From: Ruminococcus sp. | GTDB taxonomy: Bacteria; Bacillota; Clostridia; Oscillospirales; Acutalibacteraceae | Length of the DNA stretch: 64,000 nucleotides | Direction: 5' to 3' | NCBI GenBank assembly: GCA_022510955.1 | Contig: JAFLSM010000004.1 | Span: 1-64,000, forward strand | Shown here: piece by piece, positions 19,719-29,319 of the stretch | How the letters are laid out: every line of letters starts with the position of its first letter | Position numbering within the stretch: position 1 is the stretch's first letter | Made by a program: the position numbers and the translations under genes | The notes under the pieces: model-generated | Databases searched by the model: none | What the model was told of the DNA's origin: nothing | What the model saw: only the letters and a program-made list of their open reading frames with translations

Positions 19719-21566
19719 TTATTTTTTGTTAATTTCATAATCTGCATATTCACCAAGATCCATTTGAATTATATCGTGGCTTACATGACGCTGACTAACA
19801 GGTATCATCTCCATATAGTCACCATAGAGATATTTTAGATACTTGTCATATTCCTTTGGTATCGGAAGTTTTTCGTTTTCAAAATCAACATATATAATCT
19901 CTTGAAGCCACTGTTTAGGAAATTCTCCTCTTGTAATGTTGCGTCCCATACTGTCAAAAAGATATTTCGCATTTTTCTTATTCTTAAACTGTGACATAAG
20001 CGTATTTTGAATCTTTTCAAGAAAGGCAAGAGGAAAAATTGTTTTCAGCACATTAGCAACAAATGAAGAAAATCTTCCGTTGGCATTGACTTTGGTTCCT
20101 CTCCATTTATCAAGCACAAGCCACCTTGCACTGGCAGTTGCGTGCATATGGAGTTTTCTGATTAACTTATTATTTGAAGTCTGATCCTGAGCCAAAACAT
20201 CAAAGAAAATTCCGTTATGAATGTCACCGAAGCGAGATGAAAACTCTGTTGAAAACACGGTGTCATTTATTCTGATTTTTGTAAATGGGAAATGACTTGT
20301 TTTTTCGTTATTTTGTACAGTAAAGTTTGACGGCAATTCACTAGGCAAAACCCTCAAGAACTTATCATAATCCTCACGCAGCATCATAACATCGGCATCA
20401 TCATCCCACGGAATAAATCCTTTGTGTCGAACAGCTCCTAAAAGTGTTCCGCCTGCCAAAAAATATTTGATATTATGCTTTTTGCAAATTCTATCAATTT
20501 CAAGCAAAAAGCCGAGTAATATCTTTTGGATGGTTTCAAGCTTGCCATCGTAAGCATCAGGAAACATAAAAACTTCATCACTGTTTTTATATGCGTGAAC
20601 CGCAATCAAGAGTGCATCTTTAATATTGATACATGGAACAAATCCGAGCTGTTTCAGCTTTGTATTGCACACAGCACAACCGTCGGCAATCAAACCATCA
20701 TCAGTCGTTAAAAAATTCACACCATCAAATAGCTCATTAATTATAACTGCAAGTTCAATATTTGACACGGTTGCATCATCCGAACACGCATTATATACAG
20801 TGTTTTCACCATTTATAATTACATAAAAAAGTGCTGTAAGTAAATCATTAATATAAATGTATGAAACTTTCAGATTAGAATGTAGCAATTTAAGGTTCTG
20901 TTTCTTAGAAATAGCATTAACGATACTTTTTACAAAATCAGATTTTGAAAAATCACTGATAATTGTTGAGCATCTTAATACAGAAAGGTCAAATCCATAT
21001 TGTTTTGACGCTGATGAATACATATTTTCAACAGACTGCATAATCATTGTCTGCAAAAATTTTTCATCATAATTAATATAACCGTTTTCATTTTCAGAAA
21101 TCACAAAACCCTGTTTCAGCTCGCCATAAACCGAATTATCCGAAAGCAAAATCACTTTTGCAGGATTAATGTAAGAGATAATTTCTGTATTATTTGAGCA
21201 AGCATATAAAACATCTTTTGCTGTATCTGCGCTATTACAGAAGTTTTCAAGAAACAGAACTTCAATAAATAAATCTGAATTTGCAGGCAACAGTGACTTT
21301 GTATTACAAAGAACAAAGTCACTTCTGTTCCTCAATAAATCAAAAATACCATTACTCTCTTCCTTACAGAAAGCATAAATGGTATTGTTTGAATTCAGCT
21401 TATCGTTTACAGACAACAGCGAGATTACAACAGAACGTGCAATCTTGCTGTTGCCTGACACAATTATTGATTTGTTAATAAATTTTGATAAATCAAGATT
21501 TTTATCACGCAACGGAGCTTCTGCCCAATCACGCTCAAATTGATTCAGAACTGATTTAAGTAACAT
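19719..21566 (-). CDS. Fusion of NAD-dependent epimerase-like domain and LicD-family phosphotransferase
   Basis: N-terminal SDR/epimerase-like region (SNSKIARSVVISLL, YINDLLTALFYV); C-terminal LicD signature HNIKYFLAGGTLLGAVRHKGFIPWDDDADVMM. Confidence 0.85.
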   Translation of the reverse strand: MLLKSVLNQFERDWAEAPLRDKNLDLSKFINKSIIVSGNSKIARSVVISLLSVNDKLNSNNTIYAFCKEESNGIFDLLRNRSDFVLCNTKSLLPANSDLFIEVLFLENFCNSADTAKDVLYACSNNTEIISYINPAKVILLSDNSVYGELKQGFVISENENGYINYDEKFLQTMIMQSVENMYSSASKQYGFDLSVLRCSTIISDFSKSDFVKSIVNAISKKQNLKLLHSNLKVSYIYINDLLTALFYVIINGENTVYNACSDDATVSNIELAVIINELFDGVNFLTTDDGLIADGCAVCNTKLKQLGFVPCINIKDALLIAVHAYKNSDEVFMFPDAYDGKLETIQKILLGFLLEIDRICKKHNIKYFLAGGTLLGAVRHKGFIPWDDDADVMMLREDYDKFLRVLPSELPSNFTVQNNEKTSHFPFTKIRINDTVFSTEFSSRFGDIHNGIFFDVLAQDQTSNNKLIRKLHMHATASARWLVLDKWRGTKVNANGRFSSFVANVLKTIFPLAFLEKIQNTLMSQFKNKKNAKYLFDSMGRNITRGEFPKQWLQEIIYVDFENEKLPIPKEYDKYLKYLYGDYMEMIPVSQRHVSHDIIQMDLGEYADYEINKK

Positions 21567-21583
21567 ATTAAGCCGAAAAGGTC

Positions 21584-22663
21584 TTAATTCTCTTCAAGAA
21601 TATTAACCGACCTTCTAATTCCTTCCTTCAAATCGACAAGCGGTTTCCAGCCAAGGGATAAAAGCCTTGTGCTGTCCATAATTTCGGGAGTCGGAGCAAG
21701 CGGAGAAGCATCAATCTCAGGCTCCTTCTCATCCTCAGGATTTGCAAATGACAAAGAGATGTTTCTCTCAGGAAACACTTCACAGGCTGTCTTTGCAAAG
21801 CCTCTGATTGTAGTATCAGACTTTTCATAAGCAATATTATACGGAAGAGTATTTTCACCCTCAAGCAAGATAACAAGAAGTGCGGTGACTGTATCTGTAA
21901 CATAGCAGAATGAACGGTTAGCAGCACCGTTGCTCTTGAGCAAAATATCCTGCTTTCTGACAATATTTGCAATAAACTGTGCCCACACTCTGTCATCATC
22001 AAGACTGCTTGCACCGTAAATATAGCTTGGGCGGGCAATCTTAATATTCATACCATACTGCTTTGCATAGCTTGCAGCCAAAGTTTCCGATGCTCTCTTG
22101 CCCACCGCATAGCAATTCTTATATGAAGTAAAATCAAGATAACCTATATCATCCTCAGCAATACTCTGCTTGCCTGTGTGAAGTTTTCCATACACCTTAA
22201 GACTTGAAATAATCAGTGCAGCTTCGCTGTTTGATTTCTTTGCAAAATCAAGCACATTTGTTGTACCGATAAGGTTGGCATTAATTGTACCTACCGGGTC
22301 ATTTTCAAACTGAATATTACTTGCCTGACTTGCAGCGTGAATTACAAAATCAGCTCTTTCAGCCTTAATTTCATTCGATACATCCTGGACACAAAGAACA
22401 AAATCATCACGGTTTAATAGTTCACCATACTTTGCCTGTGCCTTTTGCTCATTTCTTACTAAAGCAATAACCTTGATGTTATCGTCGTAAACATCATTTC
22501 TGTTAAGAAAGCTCAAAACTAAAAATGAACCGATAAATCCGCCTGCACCTGTAATAAGGACGGTTTTATTTTTAAACCTGCTCCAATTAATATCAGTCGA
22601 AGTGATTTCCGTAATGTCTTTATAGACATTTTTCTTTACATTGTCTTTAACATTATAAGCCAT
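21584..22663 (-). CDS. NAD-dependent epimerase/dehydratase family protein
   Basis: TVLITGAGGFIGSFLVLSFLNR Rossmann motif, YAVGKRASETLAASYAKQYG active-site region, IARPSYIYG. Confidence 0.9.
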   Translation of the reverse strand: MAYNVKDNVKKNVYKDITEITSTDINWSRFKNKTVLITGAGGFIGSFLVLSFLNRNDVYDDNIKVIALVRNEQKAQAKYGELLNRDDFVLCVQDVSNEIKAERADFVIHAASQASNIQFENDPVGTINANLIGTTNVLDFAKKSNSEAALIISSLKVYGKLHTGKQSIAEDDIGYLDFTSYKNCYAVGKRASETLAASYAKQYGMNIKIARPSYIYGASSLDDDRVWAQFIANIVRKQDILLKSNGAANRSFCYVTDTVTALLVILLEGENTLPYNIAYEKSDTTIRGFAKTACEVFPERNISLSFANPEDEKEPEIDASPLAPTPEIMDSTRLLSLGWKPLVDLKEGIRRSVNILEEN

Positions 22664-23402
22664 ATTTCAATTCTTCCTTAGCAAACTGCTTGTAGTTGTT
22701 ATAATAGAACTGTGCACGCAAGGTAGTGAGATCTTCAGGAGTAGTAACCTTGATATTAAAGCGTTCTCCCGTAAAGATATGCACTTCTTCGCCAAGCTCA
22801 ATAAACAATTCGCTTGAAGATACAGGATTAGTAATTCCACGCTTATAAGCCTCATCATGTGCCCACAAAATTCTCTCCATAGTATAACCCTGAGGAGCCT
22901 GTGTTATATACATAGTACTTCTCTGATAGCTTTTACCGCAGGTTTCACCGTCAGTACTATAAAGCAAAGAATCAATACTCGGGGTAACAGGCACTGCTGT
23001 TTTGTACTTTTTTGTATCCTTAATACAATTTGTAATAAGTTCTTCAGACAACATTGGACGAACACCGTCACAAATCAGTATAATATCCTGCGGATCCTTT
23101 GAAAACTCTGCCGTAGCTACAACACCATTATGAATAGAATCAAAGCCGTTAGCTCCGCCGGGAACTATTGACTTTACCTTTTGTACATTAAACGCAGAGA
23201 TAAGCTCTTTAAGATAGCCAATCCAATCCTCTTTGCAGGCGATAACGATGTTATCGACCATAGGATGCTTTGCAAAATGCTCCATTGTGTGAATAATAAT
23301 AGGCTTGCCGCCTACCTCAAGAAACTGTTTCGGCATATCAGAATATTTCATTCTTGCACCAATACCGCCGGCAAATAACATAGCAGTAACCATACTATCC
23401 AT
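22653..23402 (-). CDS. IspD/TarI-like cytidylyltransferase
   Basis: AMLFAGGIGARMKYSDMPKQFLEVGGKPIIIHTMEHF and LICDGVRPMLSEELI; operonic with the epimerase and LicD genes, which favours a sugar-alcohol-phosphate substrate. Confidence 0.85.
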   Translation of the reverse strand: MDSMVTAMLFAGGIGARMKYSDMPKQFLEVGGKPIIIHTMEHFAKHPMVDNIVIACKEDWIGYLKELISAFNVQKVKSIVPGGANGFDSIHNGVVATAEFSKDPQDIILICDGVRPMLSEELITNCIKDTKKYKTAVPVTPSIDSLLYSTDGETCGKSYQRSTMYITQAPQGYTMERILWAHDEAYKRGITNPVSSSELFIELGEEVHIFTGERFNIKVTTPEDLTTLRAQFYYNNYKQFAKEELKYGL

Positions 23403-23533
23403 CCCTTCATACTAACTATTAGTATTTATATTCTATTATATAATATCATAGTTACTTAAATTTTGTCAACACACCAATAATATTGTCTTTTTCTTGAATT
23501 ATCACTTTTCTTATGTTAAAATGAAATTCGGAG

Positions 23534-24571
23534 TTGATTTACTTGAATAATAACAGACTTTATAATTACAATTATTCGCCCTTAGATAGTCAAAAGGAAT
23601 ATGAAATAAAAAAACTAAGAAAAACTTCCAATGGATTAGGATTATTTGTATTCAGCTACTTTATAATAATGATTGTTGTAACTTACTCATTAGTTGCTGT
23701 TCTTACGATAATATCACCTCGTACGAATTTGCTGAAAGAAAGCACCCCAATGTTTTTGCTTGATATTTTTATTTCTGCTTTTGCTGCATTTATTCCAAGC
23801 TTGTTTTATTTTTTATTTTCAGGTACAAGTATTTCTGATACAATAAAAGTAAAATGTGTTAAGCTAAAACTTCTTATACCTATTGTTTTCTTGGGACTTG
23901 GAGTAGCAATGTTTGCAAATACAGTGTCAAACATTATTGCAAACAACTTTTCAATATTTGGTCTTGAAAATAGCGTCGACTTTTCTCAGACAACAGATAG
24001 TATGCTTGAAAAAGTACTATATGTGATTGCAGTCTCATTAGTACCCGCGCTCGCAGAAGAATTTGCTTTTCGCGGTGTAGTTATGGGAACACTTCGTAAA
24101 TATGGTGATTCATTTGCAATCATATCGTCAGCAGTGCTGTTTGGTTTAATGCACGGTAACATATCTCAAATTCCGTTTGCTTTTATTCTTGGTTTAATTT
24201 TTGCTTTTGTTGACTGCAAAACAAATTCTATTCTTCCATCAATTATCATTCACTTTCTAAATAACTTCTATGCGGTTATGATGGATATTTTTCAGGAATC
24301 GTATGCAATAAGTAATAAAAGATTCTATATCATATACTTGTTGCTTGTAGCAATTTTATGTATTTTGGGAACTATATCATTCTTCATCTTATTAAAGAAT
24401 GATAAGAAATTTTTTAGCTTTAACTCAAATACGGGTGTAACATATACAAAGAATGATTTATTAAGCTTTAAAGATAAAAATAAAACCTTTTATATAAGCT
24501 TTGGTGTACTGCTGTGCATTATCCTCTTTGCAATAGAAACTGTTACGAATTTAGGTATAATAGATGTGTGA
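23534..24571 (+). CDS. CPBP-family intramembrane metalloprotease
   Basis: PALAEEFAFRGVVMGTL (EExxxR), FGLMHGN and IIHFLNN motifs in a multi-TM protein; TTG start. Confidence 0.88.
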   Translation: MIYLNNNRLYNYNYSPLDSQKEYEIKKLRKTSNGLGLFVFSYFIIMIVVTYSLVAVLTIISPRTNLLKESTPMFLLDIFISAFAAFIPSLFYFLFSGTSISDTIKVKCVKLKLLIPIVFLGLGVAMFANTVSNIIANNFSIFGLENSVDFSQTTDSMLEKVLYVIAVSLVPALAEEFAFRGVVMGTLRKYGDSFAIISSAVLFGLMHGNISQIPFAFILGLIFAFVDCKTNSILPSIIIHFLNNFYAVMMDIFQESYAISNKRFYIIYLLLVAILCILGTISFFILLKNDKKFFSFNSNTGVTYTKNDLLSFKDKNKTFYISFGVLLCIILFAIETVTNLGIIDV

Positions 24572-25013
24572 ATATAATTTGGATTTTATGAGAGCGGCAC
24601 TTGAAATGGCACAAGAGGCCTATGATGATGACGAAGTGCCAGTTGGAGCAGTTGTTGTAAGAAACAACGAAATAATCTCCCGTGGAAGAAACAGACGGGA
24701 AAAAGAAAAAAACGCCCTGCTACATGCAGAGATTGATGCAATAAACAAAGCATGTAATGCACTTGGAGGTTGGAGATTATGGAACTGTGAGCTGTATGTT
24801 ACACTTGAACCATGTCCTATGTGCGCAGGAGCAATAATAAATGCTCACATTCCAAAGGTTTACTTTGGTGCTTACGACTTTAAAAACGGCTCGTGCGGTA
24901 CAATTACCAACTTGTTTGAAATGCCATATAACTTTAAACCAAACTCAACAGGCGGAATTATGCAGAACGAATGCTCACAGCTTTTAAAGGATTTTTTTAA
25001 AAAATTAAGATAA
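24564..25013 (+). CDS. tadA: tRNA-specific adenosine deaminase
   Basis: LLHAEIDAINKAC and LEPCPMCAGAIINAHIPKVYFGAYD zinc-binding deaminase motifs. Confidence 0.94.
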   Translation: MCEYNLDFMRAALEMAQEAYDDDEVPVGAVVVRNNEIISRGRNRREKEKNALLHAEIDAINKACNALGGWRLWNCELYVTLEPCPMCAGAIINAHIPKVYFGAYDFKNGSCGTITNLFEMPYNFKPNSTGGIMQNECSQLLKDFFKKLR

Positions 25014-25047
25014 ATTAATTTTTACAACAATACCACCGAATTAAAAT

Positions 25048-25097
25048 AATCCGACCTCCTATAGTTAGATCAAAACTAACTTATAGGGGATCGGATT
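25048..25097. terminator. Bidirectional hairpin terminator between tadA and the ECF sigma gene
   Basis: AATCCGACCTCCTATAGTTAG / CTAACTTATAGGGGATCGGATT long imperfect inverted repeat with flanking A and T runs at a convergent junction. Confidence 0.8.
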
Positions 25098-25105
25098 TAT
25101 TTTTA

Positions 25106-25564
25106 CTATTCTAATTCAAACTTTAAAAGCTTTCTTCCCTTAGCAAGGCGACTCTTCACTGTACCTTCCGGAATATGCAGAATATCTTTTATTTCCTTTA
25201 CAGAAAATTGTTCTCCGTAATACAGCATAATAACAGTACGAATTTTGAGCGGAAGTTTTTCAAAGATTTCTTTAATTTCTATATTAGAATAATCATCATT
25301 CTCACCTATATCAATCATACTTTCTGACTGATATATTTTCTTTCGCTTTTTTATCTGTTTGATGCAAACATTAATCAATATTCTAATAAGCCATGTAGTA
25401 AAATAATCTTCATTTTTTAATGTACTCAGCCTTTCATATGCAATTAGAATGGCATCCTGAACAGCGTCCTCGCAGTCTTTTTCATTTTTAAGCATTGACA
25501 TTGATACTCTGTAAAGCGTTGTTTCGGCGTCAAGCACTTTGTTTGTAAACTTTTCTTTATTCAT
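25106..25564 (-). CDS. ECF-type sigma-70 family RNA polymerase sigma factor
   Basis: CEDAVQDAILIAYERLSTLK region 2 and FSVKEIKDILHIPEGTVKSRLAKGRKLLK region 4. Confidence 0.93.
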   Translation of the reverse strand: MNKEKFTNKVLDAETTLYRVSMSMLKNEKDCEDAVQDAILIAYERLSTLKNEDYFTTWLIRILINVCIKQIKKRKKIYQSESMIDIGENDDYSNIEIKEIFEKLPLKIRTVIMLYYGEQFSVKEIKDILHIPEGTVKSRLAKGRKLLKFELE

Positions 25565-25570
25565 AGTGCC

Positions 25571-26935
25571 TTACCTCTCAAACGGAAAACAAAAGATTTT
25601 TTCATTTTCGCTGTCATTATTTATATTGCGTGAAACAACTACAAAATACAAATCTTCAAGGTAGTCTTCATCAACAAAAAATCCAACTGAAACCTCTCGT
25701 GTTTCTCCCACATCAATGCAAAGTAAATTATTAGCTTTGTCAACACCGTTATTGTAAACCATTGTACCTGTATAATATTGAGTGTATTTAGGTGCCAGAC
25801 TATTGCTACCGTTGCGTCCCAAATTTGCAAGATGTAACTTTGTTAAATCAAAACCTATATTTTCCCATTCACTTATCGGTTCTAAACAAGTAACATCAAT
25901 ATTAACCAAGACAAAATGTCTCTTTGTATTAACACTTACACCCTTGTTAATACTGTTTATACCATCGCCGTATTCTGTATAAACACGAGTATAATCGGAA
26001 ATTATATCTCCATTTTCATCAAAATATGTACTAAACGGTTTCTCTCCATCATATTCCATAAAATTAAAGTTATCACGACTCAGATCAGAAACATTGTCGT
26101 GAAGTTCAAAAGACTTAACATTCACAGAGTAAGTCTTATTATTGCTATCAAAATCAGAATAATAAAATGAATGTCCGTAATCATTAAGTATAAAACTATT
26201 ATTACTCTGTTCTGGATAACCATATAAAACATGTGGTGGATTAGAACTTTGAGAAAGCTCAGATGCTAAGTCAACCGCCTCATAGTGGTCATCTTCTGTA
26301 CCCTCTGATACCTCCGCTCCTTCTATTATTTTTTCTATTTCTTTATCGCTTATTTCATTATCACACAAACCGACAAAAACTACTCCTAAGTCATCAAGAT
26401 ACTCATAGAATATTTTTTCAGCACCCAATTCTGTTTCATCAAATTGACGAGTATTAATAATTACCCTGTTGCCGTTAATAACTGTTTCTCTCGAATTAGT
26501 TATGAATTTATTTGTTACATTAAACTCGGAATCAAGTATAATAATCGAGAAATCACAACACATTTCTCGTCCCTCTCCATTCAAAGAAAACTTTTCTCCA
26601 TATTTACAGGGACTTTCACTTACACCTTCGGGCAAATAATTCAATTTAAGCTTTACATATTCCGGCAACTTTATATTTTCTTCTGGTACAATATTGACAT
26701 TCATACCGTAGTTGCTGATTTTTTCGCTAAAAATGCCGTAAATATTGCTTGTCGCCAACACTGAGGTTGTGCACAAGCAGGCAATTATAATACAAATTAT
26801 CACTACCTTTAATATTCTGTACCTTTTATAACGCCTCTGTGCCTTATCATTAAGTCTAACAAGCGAACAAAGCATTGCGTTATGAAAATCCTCTGTTGAA
26901 TTTGAATAGATATTTTTTAAATCATTCGGCAACAT
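25571..26935 (-). CDS. Membrane-anchored DUF4179-type putative anti-sigma factor
   Basis: Short N-terminal domain, one TM helix (VVIICIIIACLCTTSVLA), large extracytoplasmic domain, directly upstream of an ECF sigma gene. Start at 26935 has GGAG; the track ORF starts at 26962. Confidence 0.75.
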   Translation of the reverse strand: MLPNDLKNIYSNSTEDFHNAMLCSLVRLNDKAQRRYKRYRILKVVIICIIIACLCTTSVLATSNIYGIFSEKISNYGMNVNIVPEENIKLPEYVKLKLNYLPEGVSESPCKYGEKFSLNGEGREMCCDFSIIILDSEFNVTNKFITNSRETVINGNRVIINTRQFDETELGAEKIFYEYLDDLGVVFVGLCDNEISDKEIEKIIEGAEVSEGTEDDHYEAVDLASELSQSSNPPHVLYGYPEQSNNSFILNDYGHSFYYSDFDSNNKTYSVNVKSFELHDNVSDLSRDNFNFMEYDGEKPFSTYFDENGDIISDYTRVYTEYGDGINSINKGVSVNTKRHFVLVNIDVTCLEPISEWENIGFDLTKLHLANLGRNGSNSLAPKYTQYYTGTMVYNNGVDKANNLLCIDVGETREVSVGFFVDEDYLEDLYFVVVSRNINNDSENEKIFCFPFER

Positions 26936-27069
26936 AATTACATCTCCTTTTTGTTTGTTCACTTATTAGAGCATTGAAAAACAGATTTGGTTCATTTTAT
27001 TTTATAAAAACCCAAAATTTAAAGGTTAAAGTCGCAGCTTAATATAATTTTGAAGCATTGCCTTAAATT

Positions 27070-27105
27070 TTTATAAAAATATAAGGAGCTTACAAAAGCA
27101 AGCTC
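27070..27105 (-). terminator. Intrinsic terminator downstream of the methionine gamma-lyase-like gene
   Basis: GGAGCTT...AAGCTCC hairpin followed by ttatattttt on the minus strand. Confidence 0.65.
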
Positions 27106-27111
27106 CAAAGT

Positions 27112-27280
27112 TAATTATTAATACTAATTGCCAATAGAAGAGTAGAATAGATTTTCGAGCAGATTTTGTGCTGAACAAGGACGACGATGTCAGGCTAACG
27201 CCTGTCAAGGAGAAGGACGCAGTACAGTGCAAAATATGACGGAAAGATATCTATTATTTTATTGAAGATTAGTATTAGTT
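27112..27280. repeat. MITE-like palindromic repeat with imperfect terminal inverted repeats
   Basis: Left end AATACTAATtgCCAATAgaag.. matches the reverse complement of the right end AATACTAATctTCAATAaaa..; inner arms attttgtgctg/cagtgcaaaat; centre caggc-taac-gcctg. Confidence 0.65.
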
Positions 27281-28533
27281 AAATCTTTGAGAATTTTATC
27301 AGCTGCAAGCATAATTCCTAACTTACCACCATGGAAGTTAAGTCCGCCTTGCATCCAGACAGCATAAGGAGGTCTGATTGGCGCATCTGCCGAAAGTTCT
27401 ATTGATGAACCGAGCGTAAATGCACCTGCTGCCATAATAACCTTATTTTCATATCCCGGCATATCAGATGCAACCGGTACTACAAAGCTATCAACAGCAG
27501 ATCCGCTTTGAATTCCTCCGCAAAAGCTTTCAAGCTTTTGTTCATCTCCAAGCATAATAAGCTGAATAATGTCACCACGCTCATCGTTATACTTTGGGGT
27601 AGTTTCATAACCAAGAATTTCAAACAAAGCTGATGCAAATACTGCTGTTTTTAGGGCCTCGCCTGTAACATGAGGAGCGTGATAAGCTCCCATAAACATT
27701 TCACGGTTAACATCAAGAGTTGCGCCAATTTCCTTGCCTGTTCCCGGCGTTGTAAGTCTGTAAGCACACATTTCAACAAGATCTCTCTTACCTGCTATGT
27801 AACCACCTGTTGGAGAAATTCCGCCTCCGGGGTTCTTTATGAGTGAACCAGCCATAATATCAACACCTACAGACAACGGTTCTACCTTGTCAACAAACTC
27901 ACCATAGCAGTTGTCAAGCATAATAATTGACTTTGGTGATACCCTTTTTGAAATATCACAAATCTTCTTTATTTCTTTATATGTAAGTGAATTGCGAAGG
28001 CTGTAACCTCTTGAACGCTGAATATAAACCATTTTTGGCTGTTTTTCGGCGATTTGCTTTTCTACCTCTTCAAAATCCACAGTTCCGTCATCTTTAAGCT
28101 CAGTCATCTCAAAGTGAATATCAAAATCTTTGAGAGAACCGGGATATTCTCCCTCAATTCCTATTGCAGAGCGGATAGTGTCATATGGCATACCCGTAAC
28201 AGAAAGCATTGTATCATTAGGGCGTAACATTCCGAATAAAGCAACTGTCAAAGCATGTGTGCCGCTGACAAAATTGTGGCGAACAAGGGCGTCCTCGGCA
28301 TCAAAACAATAGGCATATACTCTGTCCAGAGCATCTCTGCCTGCATCATCATAGCCGTAGCCTGTTGAGCCTTTGAGGTGGCTTTCACGTACACCTGCCA
28401 GCTGAAATGCCTTTATCATCTTGCGTTGATTATATTCCTGAATTTCATCAATTTTCTTAAGTTCTTCAGAGCAAAGCTCCATAGCTTTATCAGCAGCATC
28501 AATTATTTTACGGTCAATATCAAAAAAATCCAC
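27259..28533 (-). CDS. Methionine gamma-lyase family / aluminum resistance-like PLP enzyme
   Basis: GSTGYGYDDAGRDALDRVYA, FVSGTHALTVALFGMLRPND, SLIKNPGGGISPTGGYIAGK PLP-lysine region. Confidence 0.9.
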   Translation of the reverse strand: MDFFDIDRKIIDAADKAMELCSEELKKIDEIQEYNQRKMIKAFQLAGVRESHLKGSTGYGYDDAGRDALDRVYAYCFDAEDALVRHNFVSGTHALTVALFGMLRPNDTMLSVTGMPYDTIRSAIGIEGEYPGSLKDFDIHFEMTELKDDGTVDFEEVEKQIAEKQPKMVYIQRSRGYSLRNSLTYKEIKKICDISKRVSPKSIIMLDNCYGEFVDKVEPLSVGVDIMAGSLIKNPGGGISPTGGYIAGKRDLVEMCAYRLTTPGTGKEIGATLDVNREMFMGAYHAPHVTGEALKTAVFASALFEILGYETTPKYNDERGDIIQLIMLGDEQKLESFCGGIQSGSAVDSFVVPVASDMPGYENKVIMAAGAFTLGSSIELSADAPIRPPYAVWMQGGLNFHGGKLGIMLAADKILKDLTNTNLQ

Positions 28534-28536
28534 TAA

Positions 28537-29319
28537 TTACCCTCCAAAATGGTATTCCTTCCATTTGCCAATCTCTTTAAATCCTAAATTGGAATAGAAA
28601 TTTACATTTGCATTCTCTGCCCTATGTAAATAAACAGTCTTCCCCTCATTAATCAGCATATTTGTAATATATCTGACAACGGCAGAGCCATAGCCATGCT
28701 GACGATAGTTAGGATCACAAGCTACTGCACCAAGGACTGCCGCTTTATTGCTTTCAGCAACAGTCATTGCAACGGAAGCCAAATTATAGTTTGAATTAAT
28801 TGCAGCTATGCGTATTGCGTTATGTCTTATTTTATGATTTACATCAACATAAAAATCCTCAAAGGCAGGAGGCGTAAAGTTATCGTCAGCACACTTTACA
28901 AGCAAATCATAAACAGATTTAATATCGGGTTCAATAAAGTTTACTTCATCATTTTCGTCTATAGGTTCATTTCTTTCAAGCACATATCCGCTGATTGAAG
29001 TTCCTCCATACAAATCAAGTTCAAATTTATCATCACACAACACGCTTGACGCTCCTGCAACACGAATGAACGCAGAAACTTCTTCAAGCAAGCTGTCATC
29101 AGCTAAAAATATTATAAAGTTTGTGCCGTTTCTGGCAATAGCGCCCTTGCATTCATTTGTTTTATCGGCATTTACAAGCCAATAATCAACGAATGCAAGA
29201 TTGGCATTATAGCTGTTGAACAATGAAATTATTCTGCAAGCAAACGGATCGTTATTTGCAACAGAGGACAAAATCCCTACAAAATCAACATCTTGTGTAG
29301 CTGAAACAATCATTAGCAC
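28537..29319 (-). CDS. GNAT-family N-acetyltransferase
   Basis: AVLGAVACDPNYRQHGYGSAVVRYITNMLI acetyl-CoA motif and YSNLGFKEIG. Confidence 0.88.
   Translation of the reverse strand: MLMIVSATQDVDFVGILSSVANNDPFACRIISLFNSYNANLAFVDYWLVNADKTNECKGAIARNGTNFIIFLADDSLLEEVSAFIRVAGASSVLCDDKFELDLYGGTSISGYVLERNEPIDENDEVNFIEPDIKSVYDLLVKCADDNFTPPAFEDFYVDVNHKIRHNAIRIAAINSNYNLASVAMTVAESNKAAVLGAVACDPNYRQHGYGSAVVRYITNMLINEGKTVYLHRAENANVNFYSNLGFKEIGKWKEYHFGG

Noticed and set aside
25014-25105. Possible SRP RNA (ffs) downstream of tadA
   Set aside because: In many clostridia ffs follows tadA, but this gap holds only a hairpin terminator and no SRP Alu/S-domain sequence.
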